Assembly: GCA_964343805.1 (NCBI GenBank)
Contig: CAYFLR010000002.1
Span: 124,001-188,000 of the forward strand
DNA from: CAYFLR01 sp964343805
GTDB lineage: Bacteria > Bdellovibrionota_B > Oligoflexia > CAYFLR01
DNA length: 64,000 nt
Direction of reading: 5' to 3'
Each line of letters begins with the position of its first letter. The stretch's first letter is position 1. The position numbers and the translations under genes are program-made. The notes beneath the pieces were generated by a model. The model saw nothing but the letters and a program-made list of their open reading frames with translations, had not been told where the DNA came from and searched no databases. Below, in pieces: positions 55,934 through 64,000 of the stretch.

Positions 55934-57024
55934 ATGCTAAGAGTAGGAATAATACTATTAATGACTGTATTGATGGGTGAAACTTTTGCAAGCCCTATTA
56001 CCCTATTTTCTGCCAGAAACCATTGTCAATACAAGAGAAGTCGTATCTAGGTTGTAGAATAAGTTTTAATCAAGAGTTTAGCAGTCCTTTAAAAAGGGTA
56101 GATGGGGTTGGTATAAATGCCTCAATTGTTTTTCGTCACCGATGTTTTAGAAAAAGTTTTAATATTCAAGTTGGAAATTTGAGCTGTCATATTGAAGCGA
56201 GTAGAGGCCGGAATAATGTCACTACACTTCATGCAGGAAAAAGTTCTGGAGTTTGTAAAACAATCAATGTAAATCGTTCCAACAATTTAGAAGTTTCTCT
56301 TATTGAAACCAGATCATTCAGATCTGCTGATTATTGTCAATTAGAGATGGATCCTCCTGTTTTCTTTTATAATTCTGCCGAGATAGAACATCTCTATCAA
56401 AAATTTAGAAGTCAAGTTAGGGGGTTGCGCAGCGAATATGAAAATTTGAGAGATTCAATAAGTAAACTGGATGAAAACCTGAAGTGGCTAAATAAATTAC
56501 AAAGCAACTTGGAAGTAATTTCTAATGAATTGGAATTAGATGATTCATTTTTCACTCTCGCAAGTGAGGACATTACTTCCCTATATCAAAAACTAAACAG
56601 CCTCAAGGTAGAACTCAACCTAGTTACCGATTTAACAATTAAGCATCAATTAAAAGAACTGATTGAAACCCTAGATAGTGGTATTCTTCATCTTTTGATG
56701 ATCAGTGTTCAGAAAATTGATCTCCAACATTTTACTGACTTGGACCTCAATCAAATAGAGCAGGAACTTGAAAAACTTGTTAACGAAAAGGGTTTGTCAC
56801 TCACAGAGCCCATTAATAAAGTAGCCAAATACCTTGCTAATCTCGGAGCTCGAACAACTATACTGAAGCAAGCTAGAAATATTATAAAACAAGCTAGCGA
56901 TACTAAATCCAATGATGAAATTGTAAGAGGTCGACTAGAAAAGCGAAAAGCTACCATTGAAAATACCATCCAATCCATTAATCAAAAAATGAGCTTACTT
57001 GGCAAAGCTTCTTTTAAACTGTGA
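55934..57024 (+). pseudogene. Exported Cys-rich, coiled-coil protein with early frameshift (toxin operon gene 2)
   Basis: ATG 55934 with AAGGTG upstream gives a signal peptide (MLRVGIILLMTVLMGETFAS) and PITLFSARNHCQYK, then stops at TAG 56048-56050. From about 56020 a second frame (EKSYLGCRISFNQEF) runs 330 codons to 57024 but has no signal of its own. One missing base near 56020-56035 would join them. The mature part has a Cys-rich first 110 residues (FRHRCFRKSFNIQ, VGNLSCHIEASRG) like gene 1, then about 200 residues of coiled coil (from YQKFRSQVRGLRSEYENL). It may be sequence error or real inactivation. Confidence 0.72.
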
Positions 57025-57035
57025 GGTAAGTTGCT

Positions 57036-58277
57036 ATGGGGTATTTAAAAATAAAAACTATTATTCTCTTCTTATTGCTCTTACCTTTCAATCTTGTCAA
57101 TGCCGAGTCAACAGAAGATATGTTGGATCAGCTCAATTCAATTCGTGCTTCCATAGCAAAAGGGGCTGAATTTAGTGTTGAAGAATCGAATAAAATAAAA
57201 ATTTTACAACAACAAATCGCTGAAAATATCCAAACTATTAGAAAGCTAAAGAAGCAAAAACGTCAGAACGATTTAGAAAATTCTCTCTTGAAAGGATTTA
57301 ATACCTATAAAGATCGTCTGGTAAAGATGGCTAAAGATCTTAGGAAAATCACTAATACTCAAACCCTATTTCAGCTTAACATCCCCTTGGATCCAAAAGT
57401 ACTTGAAAATCAAAGTCTGAAGACTTTTGAAGAAACCTTCGTCAAAACTTATTCAGAAGTGATGCGTGTAAAAAATAATGCATTTCATCTGGGAACGCTT
57501 GCCAGAAATCAAAAGTCACGGGTCGATAATATTGAACAGAATATGTTGAGTTTGCTTGCCAAATTCAGTGCCCCCTCTTTAGGTCTGAAGAACTTGATAG
57601 CAAAATTGAGAAGCCAATTACCCTCTTTTACGGATTATAAAAATTCCCTCGATCAAATCATCAAGACGAGTGAAGAGGTGACTGATGATGTTTATAAGGC
57701 GCTCGATCTATATAATCAGTATCATGTACAAGCAATAATTCGATCCAATCAAACTCATGTTGTCGCTATTTTAGATCGTCTAGACTCTTTTAGCCGCGTA
57801 GAAGATGTGAAAATTGCATTTTATCGTTATATATCGGCCATAAAGAATTTCATGGGTTATTTGAGTTATTATAAAGCTAAAAATATGCTGGATGATGCTC
57901 ATAGATTTAAGTCGCAATTAATGACCATTTCTCGCCCTATTGTAGGTATAGACCCGGAGCAAGTGAAACGTCTGGAAATTGAAGAGCAATCTTTTGACTA
58001 CAAGATCAAACGCCTTAAACGCAGACTCTATGAAGTCCCTGAAAAGGAATGGCTCCACTATAAATTATCTTGGCTTAAAAGGCGCGTTCTCTTTATTGAA
58101 CAACGGAAAGAACGTTTAACGCCAAAACTTCAAGAAGATTTTGAACAAGCAAAACAGAATCTCAACTTTTTTGAGATTTTGAGAAAAAGAACCCGATTTG
58201 TACCGGTTTTACAGATACCTCTTTATAAGGCTGAGGAACTTTTAGTTAGCACTCTAGACAAAATTGGGAGGTACTAA
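57036..58277 (+). CDS. Exported coiled-coil protein (toxin operon gene 3)
   Basis: The 413-residue protein has a signal peptide (ending NLVNAE) and is helical throughout, with long coiled-coil stretches such as KIKILQQQIAENIQTIRKLK (about 52-71) and LEIEEQSFDYKIKRLKRRLY (about 310-330). There are no Cys in the mature part and no known domain. It starts 11 bases after gene 2, and its stop shares a base with the start of the toxin-like gene, so expression is coupled. It could form a filament or a scaffold with gene 2. The function is unknown. Confidence 0.78.
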   Translation: MGYLKIKTIILFLLLLPFNLVNAESTEDMLDQLNSIRASIAKGAEFSVEESNKIKILQQQIAENIQTIRKLKKQKRQNDLENSLLKGFNTYKDRLVKMAKDLRKITNTQTLFQLNIPLDPKVLENQSLKTFEETFVKTYSEVMRVKNNAFHLGTLARNQKSRVDNIEQNMLSLLAKFSAPSLGLKNLIAKLRSQLPSFTDYKNSLDQIIKTSEEVTDDVYKALDLYNQYHVQAIIRSNQTHVVAILDRLDSFSRVEDVKIAFYRYISAIKNFMGYLSYYKAKNMLDDAHRFKSQLMTISRPIVGIDPEQVKRLEIEEQSFDYKIKRLKRRLYEVPEKEWLHYKLSWLKRRVLFIEQRKERLTPKLQEDFEQAKQNLNFFEILRKRTRFVPVLQIPLYKAEELLVSTLDKIGRY

Positions 58278-60847
58278 TGAAACTTTCCAATAGCCTCAAC
58301 CTTATATTAGTATTTTTCAGCCTTATTATAGTGTCATCTCCCATCTATGGCTACTCTGAACTCGATGATCAAGATTTGGATAACCGAGAGTTTGAACGAG
58401 AATATGATAGATGGGGATTAGACCATCCTGAATCCGATCCCTTACTGGATGAGGATGATGACGACGAGGAAGAGATAACTGATGAAGATGAGATCATTGA
58501 GAAAGTAGATGAAGCCCATCAATGTTTGCATGAATCATTTGTATTAGAGCCAGACAGACTTTTTGACTCTAGAGATTTAGAACTTATAGATGAGCTTGAG
58601 AATCTTAATGGGGAATCAGGAAAATCCTTCTCAGAGCATCCTGAAGATGAACGTGACAAGATGCGTGAAATCATGGGGGATATAGAAAATGAAGCCATTG
58701 TTCATGATTATAGTCATGAAACCACTACGAATTCAGCGGGAGATATTGTTGAAAATAGTTTATTTAGAGGGACCCAGGGGAAAGACCAAATCATAAGAAG
58801 GATGCAATCTAAAGAAGTTGATGGCAAACATATCAACATTCTTGAAGAGTTTCGACTTGAGCAGTTGGGAGAAAAACGCCGTATCCATAGAAAGGTTAGA
58901 GCTTGTGAGATTGATTTTGGAAATGATCAAGTTGACCAATTAGTAGAACAACCCCCTCTATTAAGTGAAGTCTATGAACAACATCCTTATGACCAACAAC
59001 AGCGTGTGACCTCGTTATCGATGAACCCTTTAGGGGAAAAAGAGGCAGAAATTCTAATTAAAGAAAGTCCTAATGAGTATCCTATTTCAGATTCCGAACT
59101 GAATAGCAGTAGCTACAAGGAAGATGACACGATCATACTTACAGCCGATGTTAAACTAATTACAGAAAACGCTAGCTTGGATTCCCCTGAAGATATTCGA
59201 CGGGCTTCAGATGAATCTATTCCTTTGAAGATAACAGTAAACCCTGAATCGTTAAAACAACCAATAAAAAACCAGCCTCAACAAGTTGAAGCTCTTAAAG
59301 ATTCTTATCAACGTATGCTGGATAATCTAAAAGTTTTAAATGATTCTATCTTGGCAAAAAATCGACATTTAACAGAAGCAAAAGAAAAATTGGACCAGAT
59401 GGTTAAAAAGCTCCAAAAAGAAATGACTCGTTTGGAAGATAAAATTGTCGAACAGGAAAAACAACAGAATCAGATGAAAATTAAAGGAGAGGATCAGACT
59501 GATATACCTACTCAAATTATAGATGAAGCAAAGGTTGCAGTAAACGCTCTAAAAGATGATCAAAGCAAGCAAATTAAGCGTCTTGATCATTCTATGAAAA
59601 ATAGCTCATCTAATAAAAGTACTGAGGAATTTATAAAGGGACACCAAAATGAGCTGACCACCTACTTCAAAGTAAAAATAGAGCAAGGACTTGCTGAAAG
59701 TATAAAAGGCAAATCTTTAAATGAAATTGCAAGTGAACAACAAACCATAGTTTTTAGTAAATATTTACGTAAGGATAGCCCCTTAAAGAATCATTTAAAT
59801 ACCTATGCAGACCTCCTAACCGATGCGATTACAAAAAATGGTGGCATGACAAATTTACTATTCCCTTTCTTTCCTAATATTTCTTCTTCGCAAGGAGATC
59901 GTCATAAATCGATCTTGCGTAATATTGCTTTTAACATTGCAGACGATACTCTTTCAGAGCTTGATCACCATGCCAAAGTACAAGTTGAATTGACTCTTAG
60001 TTTGTTAAAAGTAGCCCAACTTTTGAAAGACGGAGGTCATGAGGAAACCTCTCTATTGCTACTAGCCGGTTTAGAGCAATTTGATACCTTTCTAAGAAAC
60101 AACAAAGATGGCTTTGAACAAATAGATGATGCCCTATCTGATGTATTCGTAGGACTCGTCAATCCCCCTGCCGATATGGTACTCACTCTCTATGAATTAT
60201 TAAATCCATCCGATATAGATCGTCATGGTCGCCCTATAGAGTTATCAGATAAAGCCCTCTTATCCCTAGGTTTGATCCCCTTCCTCGGTGTACTAAGTGA
60301 AAGCGAAAAACTGATTCAAGGAGCAAAGGCACTAAAAGAGATCCTAGGACAATTAGTAATTGTTTTACAAAAGTATGGGAAAACTGGCTTAACAACCATA
60401 AAACAAAGTCTTGCCAAAAAGGGAAAAAACCTTCAAGATATGGTTTCGCAGCTTCGTGGGGTGAGTAAAGAAGGTGGGGAGATATTAGACTTTGCGGGGA
60501 AAATTCGTGGGAAAATGTCCAATCTCGGAGAGGCTATTCCTGGTACAACTATTCCTAAATATTTTAGACTTAAAACAGAAGGAGCAGAATTTTTTGTCAA
60601 CCCCAACGCAACAAAACATATGGGTGAGTATATTAAGAGCTTGCCCACTTCGCACGACTTCCCATTACGTAATGATGTAATGTTGGCAAGTTTTGAAAGT
60701 GGTGTCAAAGATGCTGTTAAATCGGGAGCTTGGAAAACTTCTCTTGATTCTGGTAAACCTATAGTTTCTGGTGGTTGGGAGTTGATATTTGCAAAGCGTC
60801 CCTCAGATGAACTAATCGTCATTAAACATGCACTTATGATAAAGTAG
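58277..60847 (+). CDS. Exported large protein with C-terminal polymorphic-toxin-like domain (toxin operon gene 4)
   Basis: The 856-residue protein has a Sec signal peptide (ending SPIYGYS), a very acidic segment (LLDEDDDDEEEITDEDE, about 55-71), a coiled coil (about 345-450), a helical domain, and a hydrophobic pre-toxin-like segment LSLGLIPFLGVLSESEKLIQ (about 663-682). The last 110 residues show IPGTTIPKYFRLKTEG, FFVNPNATKHMGEYIKS, VSGGWELIF and VIKHALMIK. This pattern recalls C-terminal toxin domains of LXG, Rhs and related proteins (ATKHMxEY ... GxWE ... HA). No LXG, Rhs, PAAR or TPS domain precedes it. The small gene 5 bases downstream fits an immunity protein. Activity is not established. 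Confidence 0.72.
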   Translation: MKLSNSLNLILVFFSLIIVSSPIYGYSELDDQDLDNREFEREYDRWGLDHPESDPLLDEDDDDEEEITDEDEIIEKVDEAHQCLHESFVLEPDRLFDSRDLELIDELENLNGESGKSFSEHPEDERDKMREIMGDIENEAIVHDYSHETTTNSAGDIVENSLFRGTQGKDQIIRRMQSKEVDGKHINILEEFRLEQLGEKRRIHRKVRACEIDFGNDQVDQLVEQPPLLSEVYEQHPYDQQQRVTSLSMNPLGEKEAEILIKESPNEYPISDSELNSSSYKEDDTIILTADVKLITENASLDSPEDIRRASDESIPLKITVNPESLKQPIKNQPQQVEALKDSYQRMLDNLKVLNDSILAKNRHLTEAKEKLDQMVKKLQKEMTRLEDKIVEQEKQQNQMKIKGEDQTDIPTQIIDEAKVAVNALKDDQSKQIKRLDHSMKNSSSNKSTEEFIKGHQNELTTYFKVKIEQGLAESIKGKSLNEIASEQQTIVFSKYLRKDSPLKNHLNTYADLLTDAITKNGGMTNLLFPFFPNISSSQGDRHKSILRNIAFNIADDTLSELDHHAKVQVELTLSLLKVAQLLKDGGHEETSLLLLAGLEQFDTFLRNNKDGFEQIDDALSDVFVGLVNPPADMVLTLYELLNPSDIDRHGRPIELSDKALLSLGLIPFLGVLSESEKLIQGAKALKEILGQLVIVLQKYGKTGLTTIKQSLAKKGKNLQDMVSQLRGVSKEGGEILDFAGKIRGKMSNLGEAIPGTTIPKYFRLKTEGAEFFVNPNATKHMGEYIKSLPTSHDFPLRNDVMLASFESGVKDAVKSGAWKTSLDSGKPIVSGGWELIFAKRPSDELIVIKHALMIK

Positions 60848-60852
60848 GAAAT

Positions 60853-61257
60853 ATGAGTACATTAAAAAGCCCTGATGGGCTCACAAGTTTAGAATTGGTT
60901 AAGACGGACTATCTTGATGAGAATGGTAGCAAATCATACGGTTTTACATGTAAGGTAAAATCTCATGGTTTTGCAGCTGAGCTTGAAAATATTTGGTTCT
61001 ATAAAGAAGATATAATGCAGTTTGTAGACCAGTTAAATCAACTATTAGCTAGCCAAAAAATAGAAGAGGTGGAACTTAGAGCTATGTCTGATTTTACTTG
61101 CTCTATTAAACCATCAGATTCTCTAGGTCATTTTACTCTAAAGACAAATTTAGAAAGTCCTGTCTATCAGAACTCTGCTTCAATAGTTACTGAAGCTGAA
61201 ACTCAGACATTGACTAACCTTGCAGAAGAGTTAAAGGAAATAGTTCACAATGCGTGA
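60853..61257 (+). CDS. Probable cytoplasmic immunity protein (toxin operon gene 5)
   Basis: The 134-residue protein has no signal peptide and begins 5 bases after the toxin-like gene behind TAGGAAA. It is acidic with alternating strands (SYGFTCKVKSHGFAAELENI, VELRAMSDFTCSIKPSD) around the helix YKEDIMQFVDQLNQLLAS and a GHFTLKTNLES strand, in the style of small DUF6228-like immunity proteins. Size, charge and position match toxin-immunity pairs. The role is an inference from context. Confidence 0.65.
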   Translation: MSTLKSPDGLTSLELVKTDYLDENGSKSYGFTCKVKSHGFAAELENIWFYKEDIMQFVDQLNQLLASQKIEEVELRAMSDFTCSIKPSDSLGHFTLKTNLESPVYQNSASIVTEAETQTLTNLAEELKEIVHNA

Positions 61258-61395
61258 GTTAATGGGCAATGACTTGTGTGTTTTCTTAACACTCCCCCAA
61301 CCCCTAACCTGTCAAGACTAGCCGTCCGCCCCGCTTCAACCTAGTCGGGCTGGCCTGCAAAGATGGGCTTTAGTTGTGATATTATTCAGCATTAC
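61258..61395. other. Short GC-rich spacer after the toxin operon
   Basis: This convergent spacer contains GACTAG...CTAGTC (6-bp arms, 19-base loop) within a C-rich patch, unlike the AT-rich flanks. It lacks a T-tract. It is the only convergent junction in the window with more than 10 bases between stop codons. Confidence 0.35.
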
Positions 61396-63681
61396 CTATT
61401 CAATTATAAACTCAACTAGTTTTATTAAAGGAAGGGGTTTGGAAATAAATGCTCTGGCTCTTAGATCCATGGTTTTTTGTTTATATTTTTCTATGTCCTG
61501 ATTCGAGTGAATGATGGTTTTTATTTTACTTTGGGGATCAATTGATTCAAGAAATTGATATCCATTTTCTCCTGATCCAAGATCGATATCAACTATGGCA
61601 TGGGTAAGTTTGATATTTTTAGAAATCTCTATTGCCTCTTTTACATTGGTTGCATCATAAAAAGAGACATGCAGTTTTAGAATTTCGTCATTATTAACGA
61701 GGTCTTTAATCCAAGCACGATATAAAGCTTCATCATCCAGCAATAAGATCTTAAAATTCAGTTTTTTTACCGCTATATTTTCGATCAGGGCAGTTAGTTT
61801 GTTAGATTTTTCCGTCTCGAACCTAGAAGAATTGAGATAGTTAGGAAGTTTTACCTGATTCTCATCGAGTTTATTTTCTAGTTTGATTTCCAGAATAAAC
61901 TCAACACCCTTCCGATTTTCAAGATTTCGAGCTTCAATTGAACCTTCATGTAGTTTCATAATTTTTTTACATGAAGCAAGTCCGAGTCCTGTCCCTTTCT
62001 TTTTTCCCTGAGTAAAAATAGACTCGAAGATATTATTTAAGCTTTTATCTGGAATGGGAGGACCATCATTGCCAATTATTAGAGCTATGTATTCGGCTTT
62101 TTGATAACTGTGAAACCATATGTTTCCTGTATCTTTTCCTCCAATTATTTGAATTGCTTCCAACGCGTTAGCAACTATATTTATGATTACTCTTGAGAAT
62201 CTTGATTCATCAATAGATACGAGGTTTTTATGTTTTAAATCATAAGAGAACTTGATGTTAGAAAAATTAGATTCGCTCAGCCCAATTTGTTCGAGAGCAG
62301 ATTTTAGCACCATATTTAGAGATGTAGCAGCGGTTGTTACCTTCGTATCTCGTGAAAAGTCGAGTATGTCGCTAATCATTTTCTCAATGCGAAGAATTGC
62401 TTTTTCAATTTCTAATTTAGCTTGTTTTACTCTGGATGGATTCGATTTTAATATTTCAAATGAGTTAAGTAGAATTTTCATATGGGAAAAGGGTTTTCTT
62501 ATGTCATGGGCCAACATAGCGGTACTTTGGCCGATACCAGCTAGAGCAGATTGCTGTTTCAAGTCTTGAATGATCGTGTTGGTGCGTTCACTTAACAAAT
62601 TATATTGTGTTATCAGATTGTCAATTTCAAAAACTTTTGTGTGAACTGAAATCTTTTCGAATGAGAAATTTAAAATATGGGCAACACGGTTTTGAGATAC
62701 ATTATCAAACCCTTTAGTATAATCGATGATTGAATCATTTATGATTAAAAGTTTTTTTGAAAAAGTATAACTAACAATAGTAGATAAGGTCCAAATTAAA
62801 AAGATTGTCAAAATAATATTGGTAATATGATAGGCATCTCCAGTGTGATGCGCTTGAAGTAAAATTACTACGACAAATAAGGAAATGATTGATAACGTGA
62901 GGGTCAGAGATAAAGAGCCTCTGATGGTTTGGTAGTTTGGAAGAATTTTAAAGTTCCGTTCTGATAGTTTGTCAAATAATAACAATAAGAAGAAGAGGGC
63001 CATACAGATTTCCCAAACATACGGGTAAATTGTCACATTAATAGTTGAGGAAGTAACTGAATTATATCGAATTGCAAAGTCTCCAACTGTCAACAATACC
63101 AAAAGCTTTAGAAAAATGATCTCAAACAAGTTTCCAATTCTCAAGATAACAGGAATAGAGATGGCAACAAAAAAGACTTCTCCTATTGTATAAGTAGTAC
63201 TGGTGAATTTATAAAAAATGGGGACAGTTTGGCTATAGAAAGGCAAGAGAATATAATAAAAAGTCGGAATTAAATAAAGTAAGCCAGAGCAGATAGCAAT
63301 AGATATGGAGAATCGATCCCTTAAGTATTTACTATATTTGAATAGTAAATATGTTGCTAAACTCCATGTGAAGATTGTATAGCCAGTTTCAGCAAGATAC
63401 ATAATAAGTAAACTAGATTGGTTTGGATAGAAAAAGGTAGACATATAAATATAGTCAGAAATGCAAACTGAAAAAAATGTGATGATTAGAAGAAAGTCTG
63501 TTTTTCGTTTATTAGTTTTTTTATAAACCCTGTATAACAAGATAATGACAATTAATAATTCAGAAATAACAGCATGGGTCCCTCGAATATAAAGCTTTGC
63601 GCCCGGATTTGCTACCTTTATAAATATGTCGGTTAAAACAGGTGCTAGAGTGTAAAGAAGGCCAAAAAAAATCTTGCTCAT
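61396..63681 (-). CDS. Multi-pass hybrid sensor histidine kinase with C-terminal receiver domain
   Basis: ATG 63681 has AGGA 7 bases upstream and is preferred to 63708, which overlaps the preceding gene. About nine to ten hydrophobic helices fill the first 330 residues, with no periplasmic domain of note. The H-box AMLAHDIRKPFSHM is near residue 390, then an N-box NALEAI and the ATP-lid motif GTGLGLASCKKIM. After a linker the last 120 residues form a receiver domain: LLLDDEALYR, HAIVDIDLG (phospho-acceptor Asp) and FISKPLP (Lys). It senses a membrane-linked signal and may pass phosphate to its own receiver. The preceding receiver gene is probably a partner. Confidence 0.9.
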   Translation of the reverse strand: MSKIFFGLLYTLAPVLTDIFIKVANPGAKLYIRGTHAVISELLIVIILLYRVYKKTNKRKTDFLLIITFFSVCISDYIYMSTFFYPNQSSLLIMYLAETGYTIFTWSLATYLLFKYSKYLRDRFSISIAICSGLLYLIPTFYYILLPFYSQTVPIFYKFTSTTYTIGEVFFVAISIPVILRIGNLFEIIFLKLLVLLTVGDFAIRYNSVTSSTINVTIYPYVWEICMALFFLLLLFDKLSERNFKILPNYQTIRGSLSLTLTLSIISLFVVVILLQAHHTGDAYHITNIILTIFLIWTLSTIVSYTFSKKLLIINDSIIDYTKGFDNVSQNRVAHILNFSFEKISVHTKVFEIDNLITQYNLLSERTNTIIQDLKQQSALAGIGQSTAMLAHDIRKPFSHMKILLNSFEILKSNPSRVKQAKLEIEKAILRIEKMISDILDFSRDTKVTTAATSLNMVLKSALEQIGLSESNFSNIKFSYDLKHKNLVSIDESRFSRVIINIVANALEAIQIIGGKDTGNIWFHSYQKAEYIALIIGNDGPPIPDKSLNNIFESIFTQGKKKGTGLGLASCKKIMKLHEGSIEARNLENRKGVEFILEIKLENKLDENQVKLPNYLNSSRFETEKSNKLTALIENIAVKKLNFKILLLDDEALYRAWIKDLVNNDEILKLHVSFYDATNVKEAIEISKNIKLTHAIVDIDLGSGENGYQFLESIDPQSKIKTIIHSNQDIEKYKQKTMDLRARAFISKPLPLIKLVEFIIE

Positions 63682-63695
63682 AGGCAATCCTATTT

Positions 63696-64000
63696 TTAAG
63701 AAGAACACCTCACCTTATAAATCCACATAACAATAGAAGGAAGCAAAGAAGTTAAACTCGATTTTGAACTGGGTTTAGGAAGAACTTCATCTATATGAGA
63801 GTCTTTTTCTAAAGGTATTGCTTGAGTGTCATAAGAGGAGGTCCAAACTAAATAGGGAGGGATGGCTTGGTTGATTTCAGTGTGAATAGCTTTTCCCATA
63901 TCTTTTGCTGAGCCGTCCTTTAAGGTGGCGTCACTTATAATTAAATCCACTGAATTAGATTTAAGAGTTTCAATGGCTTTATCAATACTTCCTACGGTAT
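63696..64000 (-). CDS. Response-regulator receiver protein or domain (5' end outside the window)
   Basis: The open frame enters from the window edge and ends at 63696, 14 bases before the chosen kinase start. It shows SIDKAIETLKSNSVDLIISD, whose final Asp matches the phosphorylation site, then the strand LVWTSSY and DEVLPKPSS with the conserved Lys. The C-terminal part is short, so no output domain follows. The upstream part, perhaps another kinase, is not visible. Confidence 0.75.
   Translation of the reverse strand, partial: TVGSIDKAIETLKSNSVDLIISDATLKDGSAKDMGKAIHTEINQAIPPYLVWTSSYDTQAIPLEKDSHIDEVLPKPSSKSSLTSLLPSIVMWIYKVRCSS

Noticed and set aside
55202..61257. Type VI, Rhs, CdiA/TPS or LXG/ESX system
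   Set aside because: No PAAR, VgrG, RHS repeats, TPS domain, LXG domain or WXG100 protein is seen; the proteins carry ordinary Sec signal peptides.

Overview
The window looks like part of a Gram-negative chromosome of low to moderate GC. The evidence is TolC-type outer-membrane proteins, an RND efflux system, many Sec signal peptides and many lipoproteins with a lipobox. The high share of exported proteins of unknown family, the secreted kinase-like proteins and the large acidic or Cys-rich lipoproteins suggest the Bdellovibrionota (a Bacteriovorax or Oligoflexia-like bacterium). That placement is an inference from style, not from a marker gene. No rRNA, tRNA, phage or CRISPR was seen. Six runs of exactly ten N (72-81, 3015-3024, 20031-20040, 24925-24934, 34504-34513, 41019-41028) are placeholder gaps. 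Genes crossing them change frame artificially and are merged here. Four further genes (near 37.74, 44.46, 50.32 and 56.02 kb) are broken by apparent frameshifts without Ns.

Layout. 0-6.3 kb: a truncated exported protein, an AAA/DUF4143 ATPase, a giant lipoprotein and a leucine-rich-repeat lipoprotein. 6.5-13.2 kb: surface polysaccharide genes (GT4 glycosyltransferase, flippase, asparagine synthase) flanked by two exported kinase-like proteins. 13.4-13.65 kb: a composite tandem repeat that recurs in the opposite orientation at 41.06-41.33 kb. 13.8-15.6 kb: two convergent paralogous lipoproteins. 15.8-23.1 kb: a propionyl-CoA to succinyl-CoA module, with a biotin protein, biotin carboxylase and carboxyltransferase transcribed left, and methylmalonyl-CoA mutase small and large subunits transcribed right from a shared intergenic region. 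23.1-28.8 kb: exported carbohydrate-active proteins (esterase, starch-binding-domain polysaccharide deacetylase, GH15 hydrolase). 29-31.7 kb: a glycerophosphotransferase-like protein and a nucleotidyltransferase-methyltransferase fusion. 31.77-31.93 kb: a MITE-like element.

32-36.9 kb: a large repeat-bearing lipoprotein, then an ECF sigma / membrane partner / Spy-like operon. 37-41 kb: a second giant Cys-rich lipoprotein, a lytic transglycosylase and a TM2 protein. 41.6-45 kb: a TolC-like protein with a C-terminal pYEATS-like domain, then three minus-strand envelope genes. 45.2-51.4 kb: a CusCBA-type metal efflux operon with a DUF3347 protein. 51.4-54.7 kb: an exported zinc metalloprotease with a P-domain and class I fumarase. 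55.2-61.3 kb: a five-gene operon of exported Cys-rich and coiled-coil proteins ending in a probable polymorphic-toxin and immunity pair. 61.4-64 kb: a hybrid histidine kinase and a receiver-domain protein.

The most novel candidate system is the 55.2-61.3 kb operon. Its toxin-like C-terminal domain sits behind a Sec signal peptide and coiled coils rather than a known secretion adaptor, and a cytoplasmic immunity candidate follows 5 bases downstream. Other unusual items are the TolC-pYEATS fusion, the paired composite repeats, the exported kinases and the metal-ligand-rich giant lipoproteins. Convergent genes nearly always abut or overlap at their stop codons, so most lack room for a terminator between them.
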